This document shows positions 57,717 through 64,000 of a stretch of 64,000 bases of DNA, one piece after another. Where the stretch lies: positions 514,354-578,353 of the forward strand of contig CAJXKF010000001.1 of assembly GCA_913055695.1 (NCBI GenBank), given 5' to 3'. Numbering within the stretch: the stretch's first letter is position 1; every line of letters starts with the position of its first letter. The DNA is from an uncultured Methylophaga sp. (GTDB lineage Bacteria; Pseudomonadota; Gammaproteobacteria; Nitrosococcales; Methylophagaceae). The position numbers and the translations under genes were made by a program. The notes under the pieces are model-generated. The model ran no database searches. It was given only the letters and a program-made list of their open reading frames with translations, and was not told where the DNA came from.

Positions 57717-58109
57717 ATGACAATCACTAAAGACCGGGGATTCACACTGATTGAGCTCATGATTGTTGTAATTGTGATTGGGATATTAGCAGCAATTGCC
57801 ATTCCAGCTTATCAGGACTATGTGAAACGAGCTAAAAGAGCTGAAGCAAAAGCAGGCCTCCTTGAGCTGCAACTTCAACAGGAAAAATTTAGAGCCAACA
57901 ACCCAACATATGCCACTTCAGCAAGTCTAGCTATGCCCTCTTCAGACTATTACACGTTTAATACTGCCAATCCGACGGCAACAAGTTATAGGCTGACGGC
58001 TTCTCCTAAGGGAAGTCAAATTGGCGATGAGTGTGGTATTTTTGCCATGGATGAAACTGGTGAAGATCATTCAGGTTCATACGCTAGTCCAGATTGTTGG
58101 GGTAGATAA
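57717..58109 (+). CDS. pilE: Type IV pilin PilE-like
   Basis: A 130-residue pilin. I chose the ATG at 57717 (MTITKDRG), which has AGGA upstream, over a TTG seven codons earlier. The signal [34 protein letters not shown] is complete, and the C-terminal disulfide loop is between Cys residues in GDECGIF and SPDCWG. Divergent from the minor-pilin operon and convergent with the second fimT. Confidence 0.9.
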   Translation: MTITKDRGFTLIELMIVVIVIGILAAIAIPAYQDYVKRAKRAEAKAGLLELQLQQEKFRANNPTYATSASLAMPSSDYYTFNTANPTATSYRLTASPKGSQIGDECGIFAMDETGEDHSGSYASPDCWGR

Positions 58110-58112
58110 TTA

Positions 58113-58664
58113 TTAGCACTCCAAGTTAACATTAGAATCGTCTTCCTCTATACCGTCATTATTATTGTCTTTCGAAGTTCTGACTCTCGCTGTTTTACTA
58201 AAAATAATTGCTCGCGCTAGTTTTATGTCGCCATTTTTGGGACAAAGCGTGAATGTGCCATTATGAAAGCTAGTCAGTCCATTTTGTAAAAAGCGGATAT
58301 AATTTTGCGAGCCGAAGGCTGATAATCTGAGTTTATAACCGTCCTGAATCTCTGCCTCATTGATTTTTGTGTCATTCAAGTCTCTGTTTCCATCAGCATT
58401 GATGTCTTCGAACATTATCCAGCCATCACTCCATGAGCCGCCACAAGATTCTTTGTCAATGCTTTTGCACACTGTCACAACCCTCTTACGCTTGATAGCC
58501 TCACTCCTTGCAAGGTAGATCATGCTTACTAGAGCATTGACCTGTCCGTCGATTTCTAGCTGAGTTAGAGTATTTTTGAAAGAAGGCAAAGCAGTAGCAG
58601 AAAGTATTGCTAACACGCTAAGGACAACCATCAACTCAATGATTGTGAATCCATTCCTGTTCAT
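58113..58664 (-). CDS. fimT: GspH/FimT-type minor pilin, copy 2
   Basis: A 183-residue prepilin with signal RNG-FTIIELMVVLSVLAILSATALPSF and LARSEAIKRKR. The ATG at 58664 has AAGGA upstream. The known GspH loop DINADGNRDLND is present, and the C-terminus holds a second acidic loop (DNNNDGIEEDD). It is a second FimT in the same cluster and convergent with pilE. It is clearly different in sequence from copy 1. Confidence 0.87.
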   Translation of the reverse strand: MNRNGFTIIELMVVLSVLAILSATALPSFKNTLTQLEIDGQVNALVSMIYLARSEAIKRKRVVTVCKSIDKESCGGSWSDGWIMFEDINADGNRDLNDTKINEAEIQDGYKLRLSAFGSQNYIRFLQNGLTSFHNGTFTLCPKNGDIKLARAIIFSKTARVRTSKDNNNDGIEEDDSNVNLEC

Positions 58665-58740
58665 TTTTGAAATCCTTTTCAAATACAAACGAGTTTTCAG
58701 CCTGCCAGAATTCTATGGTTGCGACAATTTAATCAAGGAG

Positions 58741-59232
58741 TTAATTAATAAAATGAGAACCAGTCAACAAAAATACTAGTGCATAGAGACCTGCAATCAC
58801 ATCATCCAGCATGACACCCAAGCCGCCATGAAGTTTTTTGTCAGCCAGACTTACTGGCCAGGGCTTGAGAATGTCAAAGAAGCGGAATAATACAAAGCCG
58901 ACCAGCATCCATTGCCAGCCTGTCGGGGCGAATGTCATCGCTACCAGGTAACCGACAATCTCATCCCAGACGATGCCTGAAGCATCATCCTGTTTCAACC
59001 AATCTGATGCTCTCTGACATAGCCATATCCCTGCAATAAACATCACTAGAACCAGAGTAAGATAGACAGGCAGCGACCAGTCCTGAATCGACCAGTAAAT
59101 AGGTAACGCGACTATTGTGCCGAAAGTGCCCGGTGCCTTGGGAGCTAGGCCCGCGCCGAAGCCATAAGCAAGAAAACAGGCCGGGCGTTTAATCAAGCTT
59201 TTAAAGTTCACCTCAGGTCCCGAAGTGGTCAT
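58741..59232 (-). CDS. pgpA: Phosphatidylglycerophosphatase A
   Basis: Dephosphorylates phosphatidylglycerol phosphate at the inner membrane. I chose the ATG at 59232, with AAGGA upstream, overlapping thiL by 20 bases. The 163 residues have several membrane segments and the signature GLAPKAPGTFGT near the N-terminus and KLHGGLGVMLDDVIAGLYA near the C-terminus. pgpA-thiL-nusB-ribH order is conserved. Confidence 0.93.
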   Translation of the reverse strand: MTTSGPEVNFKSLIKRPACFLAYGFGAGLAPKAPGTFGTIVALPIYWSIQDWSLPVYLTLVLVMFIAGIWLCQRASDWLKQDDASGIVWDEIVGYLVAMTFAPTGWQWMLVGFVLFRFFDILKPWPVSLADKKLHGGLGVMLDDVIAGLYALVFLLTGSHFIN

Positions 59233-60181
59233 AGCCTTTCCTTGCGTCAATATTCATTTCTTTTCCGGTTTCATCCACTAGTCTCAGGCCTTTTTCTGCT
59301 GTGATTTCTCCAATACAGTGGATGTTGAGGTCAAATTGTTCCAGCTTATCGGCATGTTCTGCAGGTACGGTAAAACAAAGTTCGTAATCATCACCGGAGC
59401 CCATTGCAAGTGGCAGACAAATCTCTTGTGGTAGTTTTTTCAGACTGGCAGAGAGTGGCAATTGAGCAGGGTTAATCACAGCACCTTTATGACTGCGCTC
59501 AAGAATATGCCCTAGATCTGCCAGTAAACCGTCTGAAATATCGATGGCAGAGCTGGCGTAGTCGAGGATTTGTTGCCCCAGCTGATAACGTGGTGTCGGA
59601 TACTCTAATCGTTGCTGAAGGTATTGCCAGTCAGTTTCCTCGAATACTTCAGGTGACCAGTTTTCCAGCCTTCTCTTCAGCGCAGCACCGGCATCTCCCA
59701 GCGTACCTGTCACATAAATCCTGTCGCCAATATTGGCGCCATCCCGACGCAAGGCCCGTCTCTTGTCGATGAGGCCATGAACCTGAATCGAAATAGTTAG
59801 CGGTCCACGGGTTGTATCACCGCCGACCAATTGGATATTAGCTGGTTTGGCTGCCAGCGACAGGCCCTCAGTGAAGGCTCTTAGCCAATCAGGCTTGTGT
59901 TCAGGAAGTGTTAGTGCCAGCGTAAACCAAGCAGGCTCTGCCCCCATTGCGGCAAGATCACTCAAATTCACTGCCAGTGATTTATAACCCAGCGCTTTAG
60001 GGCTGACATCGGCAAAAAAATGCACACCTTCGACCAGAGTATCAATCGACACCGCCATTTCTTTACCGGACGGGCATTGCAGCAAGGCACAATCATCGCC
60101 AATACCGAGACTGACATCCTGCCGGGCCGATGTCAGCTTCGAAAAATAATTTTCAATCAGAGAAAATTCGGACAGAGACAA
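59213..60181 (-). CDS. thiL: Thiamine-monophosphate kinase
   Basis: Makes thiamine diphosphate from thiamine phosphate. The 322 residues start with the phosphate-binding stretch GIGDDCALLQCPSGKEMAVSIDTLVEGVHF and carry VNLSDLAAMGAEP and VTGTLGDAGAAL. A hairpin terminator lies between it and nusB upstream (60202-60233). Confidence 0.96.
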   Translation of the reverse strand: MSLSEFSLIENYFSKLTSARQDVSLGIGDDCALLQCPSGKEMAVSIDTLVEGVHFFADVSPKALGYKSLAVNLSDLAAMGAEPAWFTLALTLPEHKPDWLRAFTEGLSLAAKPANIQLVGGDTTRGPLTISIQVHGLIDKRRALRRDGANIGDRIYVTGTLGDAGAALKRRLENWSPEVFEETDWQYLQQRLEYPTPRYQLGQQILDYASSAIDISDGLLADLGHILERSHKGAVINPAQLPLSASLKKLPQEICLPLAMGSGDDYELCFTVPAEHADKLEQFDLNIHCIGEITAEKGLRLVDETGKEMNIDARKGYDHFGT

Positions 60182-60201
60182 ACCGGACTCGCTTTAAATG
60201 T

Positions 60202-60233
60202 AAAAAGCGGTGGCAGTTGTACTGCCGCCGCTT
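60202..60233 (-). terminator. Intrinsic terminator between nusB and thiL
   Basis: On the minus strand AAGCGGCGGCAG, a 5-base loop, and CTGCCACCGCTT (one C-A mismatch) are followed by TTTACA. It is downstream of nusB and upstream of thiL, so thiL-pgpA may depend on read-through or on an own promoter. Confidence 0.65.
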
Positions 60234-60265
60234 GTTATTTTACTCAGATCAGCTCAGAAGCAGAC

Positions 60266-60718
60266 TCAGCGCTTAGCGCGCGCTTCTTTAGCAGCCTGAT
60301 ATTCATGGGGTCTGAGTCTTGCCCCCATTTTATCGAGCACGCCATTGACGTATTTGTGCCCCTGCTCGCCACCAAAGGACTTGGCCAGTTCCACAGCTTC
60401 GTTCAACACGACGCGATAAGGAATTTCGGGCAGATGCATAAATTCAAAAGTGGCCAGTCTGAGCACTGAAATTTCCACCGGATCAACCGCGCTCAAATCC
60501 CGGTCGACAGCCTCTGACAGCTCGGCATCTATCTGGTCCTGATATTTAATTGCACCTTCAATCAGCGTGCTGAAATATTTCCTGTCGATTTTGTCGGCAT
60601 ATTCTGCCGTGACAAAATCCAGCGCATCTTTCTGTGGTGCTTCATTATTGACCAGCGCCTGATACAGTGCCTGAACAGCGGCACGGCGGGCTTTGGTGCG
60701 GGGTAAGCCGGCTGCCAT
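60266..60718 (-). CDS. nusB: Transcription antitermination factor NusB
   Basis: All-helical RNA-binding protein of 150 residues used in rRNA antitermination. It begins ARRAAVQALYQALV, and its second half has SVLRLATFEFMH, RVVLNEAVELAKSFGGEQGHKYVNG. The ATG follows directly after the ribH stop. Confidence 0.96.
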   Translation of the reverse strand: MAAGLPRTKARRAAVQALYQALVNNEAPQKDALDFVTAEYADKIDRKYFSTLIEGAIKYQDQIDAELSEAVDRDLSAVDPVEISVLRLATFEFMHLPEIPYRVVLNEAVELAKSFGGEQGHKYVNGVLDKMGARLRPHEYQAAKEARAKR

Positions 60719-61201
60719 TTAGTTGCCAGCCTCGATTTGACGTAGCACATTGACCATTTCAATGACGCCCATCGCGGCCTCTGCGCCTTTGTTACCGGCT
60801 TTTGTTCCGGCACGTTCAATGGCTTGCTCAATGGTATCAACAGTCAGCACACCGAATGAAACCGGCATATCCAGTTGAAGTGCGAGTTGGCCCAGGCCTT
60901 TAGAGCATTCACCAGCCACATACTCAAAGTGCGGCGTGCCGCCACGAATGACTGCGCCCAGGGCGATAATTGCATCATATTTGCCGGTACGCCCCATACG
61001 CTGAACAGCGAGCGGAATTTCTACTGCGCCTGGCACTCGCGCCAGTTCAATATCGCTCTCGCTGGCACCGTGACGAACCAGGCAGTCAATCGCACCTTCG
61101 ATCAGGTTATTGACGACGAAGTCATTAAAACGACCGGCGACGATACCGACGCGGAGTCCCTTGGCTGAAAAATCACCCGAAAAAGTCGTGACATTGCTCA
61201 T
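60719..61201 (-). CDS. ribH: 6,7-dimethyl-8-ribityllumazine synthase
   Basis: Penultimate riboflavin enzyme. The 160 residues show [31 protein letters not shown] and [22 protein letters not shown], which contains the active-site residues. No RFN-type FMN riboswitch could be seen in the 72-base leader; the usual upstream rib genes are not here either. Confidence 0.96.
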   Translation of the reverse strand: MSNVTTFSGDFSAKGLRVGIVAGRFNDFVVNNLIEGAIDCLVRHGASESDIELARVPGAVEIPLAVQRMGRTGKYDAIIALGAVIRGGTPHFEYVAGECSKGLGQLALQLDMPVSFGVLTVDTIEQAIERAGTKAGNKGAEAAMGVIEMVNVLRQIEAGN

Positions 61202-61273
61202 TTCTAAAGATCCAACGCTATAAAATTAAAAGTATTGTACTCATTTTGAGTTCACCCTGCCCGCTGCATTGTC

Positions 61274-62146
61274 TCAGAACCAGCGGCGGTTTTTCGAACT
61301 GTCCTTGTTGCGGGCATGGGGTAAACCATCAGGATCAGCTTTCACCGTGATCCATTCATAGGGCTCCCGGTCGATTCTGACGGCAGTCAGCGTCTCACCC
61401 CAGACGGCCCCGCTATCAAGTGAAAACACGTTACCATACTGGCCGGTACCTAATGTAGACCAGTGCCCGAAAACGATTCTGTCCTGTTCACTGGCTCTAC
61501 CCGGCATTTCAAACCAGGGCTTCTGATGCAGCGGCTTGTTTTCGGGTGCACCTTTAAACTTGAGTGCAAGCCGACCATCTTCATGACAATATCGCAGGCG
61601 GGTAAAACAGTTAGTAATGAATCTCAGTCTGTCCCAGCCTTTTAATTCCGGTGACCAGCGTTTGGGATTATTACCGTACATATGGGCAAAGAAGTCGCGC
61701 CAGTTGTCTGATTTCAGTACCGACTCCACCTCAGCACTGCGCGCCTCAGCTTCGGTGATAGTCCATTGCGGCGGCAGGCCGGCATGAACCATGCTGAATG
61801 CCAATGCGCTATCGTGATAAAACAATGGCTGCTGACGCAGCCATTGCATAATTTCGTCACTGTCAGCCGCATTCAGCACCGGCTCAATCGTATCCATATG
61901 GTGCTGATATTCCACAACACCGGCAGCATTAGCCAGCAAGTGTAGATCATGGTTACCCAGTACGCTGATGCAACTGTCACCCAAACTTCTGACTAAGCGG
62001 AGTACTTCCAGTGATTTGGGACCGCGGTTGACCAGATCGCCAGCGAGCCAGATTTGATCAGATGCTGGATCAAAATGAATTTGATCCAGCATCTTGTTCA
62101 ACTCGTCATAACAGCCCTGGACATCACCAATCGCAAAGACAGCCAT
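61274..62146 (-). CDS. apaH: Symmetrical bis(5'-nucleosyl)-tetraphosphatase ApaH
   Basis: Splits Ap4A into two ADP and also removes Np4-type caps from RNA. The 290 residues have the metallophosphatase motifs GDVQGCYDEL, AGDLVNRGPKS and LGNHDLHLLA, then the histidine in MVHAGLPPQW and FGHWSTLGT. The first motif has Gln where E. coli has His, which is common in this family. It ends 72 bases before ribH. Confidence 0.95.
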   Translation of the reverse strand: MAVFAIGDVQGCYDELNKMLDQIHFDPASDQIWLAGDLVNRGPKSLEVLRLVRSLGDSCISVLGNHDLHLLANAAGVVEYQHHMDTIEPVLNAADSDEIMQWLRQQPLFYHDSALAFSMVHAGLPPQWTITEAEARSAEVESVLKSDNWRDFFAHMYGNNPKRWSPELKGWDRLRFITNCFTRLRYCHEDGRLALKFKGAPENKPLHQKPWFEMPGRASEQDRIVFGHWSTLGTGQYGNVFSLDSGAVWGETLTAVRIDREPYEWITVKADPDGLPHARNKDSSKNRRWF

Positions 62147-62158
62147 GAGAACAACGCG

Positions 62159-62638
62159 TTAGCGGCGACGGTAAAGCGGCTCGGGACGAAGCACGGTGGC
62201 CTGATAACTTTCGCTAAAGTCATCAAACGCCGACAAAGCATTGGTCAAACGATTGGGGTTGGCCAGTTCAAAGCTGTTGATGCCGCACTGCGACATATAG
62301 AACAGCTGATCCTGCAACACATCACCCTGCGCCCGGATTTCGCCTTTAAAGCCATAACGCTCGCGCAGCAATTTCGCATAGGAATAGCAGCGGCCGTCAG
62401 TAAAGACCGGGAACAGCAATACAATCAGAGAAAACCGCGCCAGATCCGGTACGATCTCTTCCAGCGGATCATCGCCGCTCAGACGCAGGCCGAGTCCACC
62501 TTCATGATGTTCCAGAGTCTCGTGTTGCTCCTGCCAGCGTGCCAGCGAGACAGTGATATTGCCTGCAACCAGCTGTGCTTCATCATCAAGATGCAGCCAG
62601 TTATCTTCGACAATTTCACGATCTTTAATTATCTGCAT
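62159..62638 (-). CDS. DUF934 family protein, sulfite-reductase partner
   Basis: A 159-residue protein. I chose the ATG at 62638, which has AAGGAG upstream, because it avoids a long extension into the reductase gene. DUF934 proteins occur next to assimilatory sulfite reductase genes in many proteobacteria; their exact role is not known. Motifs PVFTDGRCYSYAKLLRERYGF and GDVLQDQLFYMSQCG are typical. It overlaps the 3' end of the reductase gene by 14 bases. Confidence 0.88.
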   Translation of the reverse strand: MQIIKDREIVEDNWLHLDDEAQLVAGNITVSLARWQEQHETLEHHEGGLGLRLSGDDPLEEIVPDLARFSLIVLLFPVFTDGRCYSYAKLLRERYGFKGEIRAQGDVLQDQLFYMSQCGINSFELANPNRLTNALSAFDDFSESYQATVLRPEPLYRRR

Positions 62639-64000
62639 AAACACGCTCCTTGAATGGATCCACACCGACGCGGCGGACAGTGGCCAGGAATGATTCATCT
62701 TCACGACGCAGATCGACATAGGCATCAATCAGATGAGAAACCGTATCAACCACGTCTTCTTTGGGAATCGCTTTCCCGAGACGTTCACCGATTGACGCAT
62801 CGGCTTCAGAGCTGCCGCCCAGCGTGAACTGATACCACTCCTCGCCTTTCTTATCGACACCCAGAATGCCAATATGACCAACGCTCTGGTGCGCGCAGCC
62901 ATTCATACAACCGGAGAACTTAATCTTGATATCACCGAGATCATAGAGATGATCCAGGTCATCAAAGCGTTCCGCAATCTGCTTGGATAGCGGAATCGAG
63001 GTCGCATTAGCCAGACCACAGTAATCCAGGCCCGGGCAACAGATGATATCGGTCAGCGTATTAATGTTCGGTGTCGCCAGACCTTCAGCCTGTAATTGCT
63101 GCCAGAGTTCATACAGATCGGCCTGTTTGACATCGGCCAGTACCAAATTCTGCGTGTGGGTTGAACGGATTTCACCGAAACTGAATTTATCTGCCAGATC
63201 AGCGACAATTTCCAGTTGCTCGGAAGTAATATCACCCGGCGCCTGACCGTGTTTTTTCAATGACACATAGACCGCTTTGTAGCCCGGGACTTTGTGTTCA
63301 AATGTGTTCTGTTTGAGCCAGCGAGCGAAAGCTTTATCTTCTTCGAGCTTGGCTTCAAAGCTGGTATCAGCAGCGGCATTACTGTCGTAGTCAGGTTCGG
63401 TAAAGAAGGCCTTAACCCGATCGATTTCTTTCTGATCCAGACGCAGCTGGTCACGAATTTGCACCCATTCTGCTTCCACCAGCTCGCGGATGTGATTGAT
63501 GCCGTGTTCGCGAACCGTAATCTTGATGCGGGCTTTGAACTTGTTATCACGGCGTCCCAGGCGGTTATAAACACGCAGGATCGCTTCCAGATAAGACAGC
63601 AGATCTTCTTTTTCCAGGAACGGGCGGATCTGCTCACCGATAATCGGGGTACGGCCCAGACCGCCACCAACCAGGACTTCAAAACCAATCTCGCCATCGT
63701 GGTTTTTTACCAGATGCAGACCAATGTCATGCAGTTTGGTCGCCGCACGGTCGTTTTCAGAACCGATGATCGCAATCTTGAATTTACGCGGCAGATAGGC
63801 AAATTCAGGGTGGAAGGTTGACCACTGACGAATGATCTCGGCCCATGGACGAGGATCTTCAATTTCTTCGGCGTTGATGCCGGCAAATTGATCCGTAGTG
63901 GTGTTACGGATATCGTTACCGCTGGTCTGAATCGCATGCATCTGCACGGTCGCCAGTTCAGCCAGAATATCCGGCACATCTTCCAGTTTCGGCCAGTTCA
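62625..64000 (-). CDS. cysI: Sulfite/nitrite reductase hemoprotein (CysI-type), partial
   Basis: The gene runs off the right edge; the frame is open to base 64000, so the N-terminus is missing. Siroheme and Fe4S4 ligands are visible: CCPGLDYCGLANA and FSGCMNGCAHQSVGHIG (four cysteines in two pairs), with the siroheme-binding GGGLGRTPIIG. The adjacent DUF934 gene points to an assimilatory sulfite reductase, but a nitrite reductase of the same superfamily is not excluded from this fragment. Confidence 0.88.
   Translation of the reverse strand, partial: NWPKLEDVPDILAELATVQMHAIQTSGNDIRNTTTDQFAGINAEEIEDPRPWAEIIRQWSTFHPEFAYLPRKFKIAIIGSENDRAATKLHDIGLHLVKNHDGEIGFEVLVGGGLGRTPIIGEQIRPFLEKEDLLSYLEAILRVYNRLGRRDNKFKARIKITVREHGINHIRELVEAEWVQIRDQLRLDQKEIDRVKAFFTEPDYDSNAAADTSFEAKLEEDKAFARWLKQNTFEHKVPGYKAVYVSLKKHGQAPGDITSEQLEIVADLADKFSFGEIRSTHTQNLVLADVKQADLYELWQQLQAEGLATPNINTLTDIICCPGLDYCGLANATSIPLSKQIAERFDDLDHLYDLGDIKIKFSGCMNGCAHQSVGHIGILGVDKKGEEWYQFTLGGSSEADASIGERLGKAIPKEDVVDTVSHLIDAYVDLRREDESFLATVRRVGVDPFKERVYADN

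Noticed and set aside
61202-61273. Possible FMN riboswitch before ribH
   Set aside because: The leader is just 72 bases and lacks the conserved RFN element; no structure is visible.
62090-62146. Gln instead of His in the first metallophosphatase motif of ApaH
   Set aside because: GDxQGC is common in ApaH proteins, so this is not an active-site defect.

Overview
The window is housekeeping chromosome of a free-living, Gram-negative gammaproteobacterium. The evidence is lpxC and MurE of the meso-diaminopimelate type, a full division and cell-wall (dcw) cluster, LpoA and DolP lipoproteins, type IVa minor pilins, and a gene order close to Pseudomonas (rsmI-rnpB, mraZ to lpxC, dciA, M23 peptidase, secA, argJ; rpsF-rpsR-DUF2232-rplI-dnaB-alr). 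A Methylophaga/Thiotrichales-type host is possible, but I cannot prove the genus. I saw no tRNA, rRNA, insertion sequence, prophage or CRISPR array.

Layout. 1-1383: end of an SLC13-type transporter and a flavin-binding PPOX-family protein. 1384-26331, minus strand: mraZ-rsmH-ftsL-ftsI-murE-murF-mraY-murD-ftsW-murG-murC-murB-ddl-ftsQ-ftsA-ftsZ-lpxC, then an M23 peptidase, secA, argJ and a DUF3549 gene, with one plus-strand gene (DciA/DUF721) between lpxC and the peptidase. Most dcw junctions overlap by 1 to 4 bases, which suggests translational coupling. A promoter with three 10-bp-phased MraZ boxes precedes mraZ. 26872-34187, plus strand: an aa3/caa3-type cytochrome c oxidase operon with assembly factors (coxB-ctaD-cox11-coxC-surf1-a Sco-like gene-ctaA-cyoE). 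34278-36545: a Yip1-family membrane protein and a membrane PAS-GGDEF protein interrupted by an in-frame TAG. 36566-40734: RNase P RNA, rsmI, lpoA, yraN, dolP. 40787-47844: hemJ, a PilZ protein, radA, alr, dnaB, rplI, a DUF2232 membrane protein, rpsR, rpsF. 47958-53291: rlmB, an OmpA-family lipoprotein, moaB, a glutaredoxin-like protein, an alpha/beta hydrolase, RNase D and a PfkB-family kinase. 53292-58664: an AT-richer type IV minor-pilin cluster with unusually large PilV-like and PilX-like proteins and no PilY1. 58741-61201: pgpA-thiL-nusB-ribH. 61274-64000: apaH, a DUF934 protein and the C-terminal part of a siroheme sulfite/nitrite reductase that runs off the right edge.

Together the genes cover peptidoglycan precursor synthesis and septation, lipid A commitment, protein export, respiration, translation, replication restart and sulfur assimilation. 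The parts least explained by standard annotation are the large minor pilins, the amber-interrupted GGDEF gene, a divergent Sco-like protein in the oxidase operon, the structured leader before rpsF, and rlmB, whose conserved N-terminus lies upstream of any ATG, GTG or TTG start.
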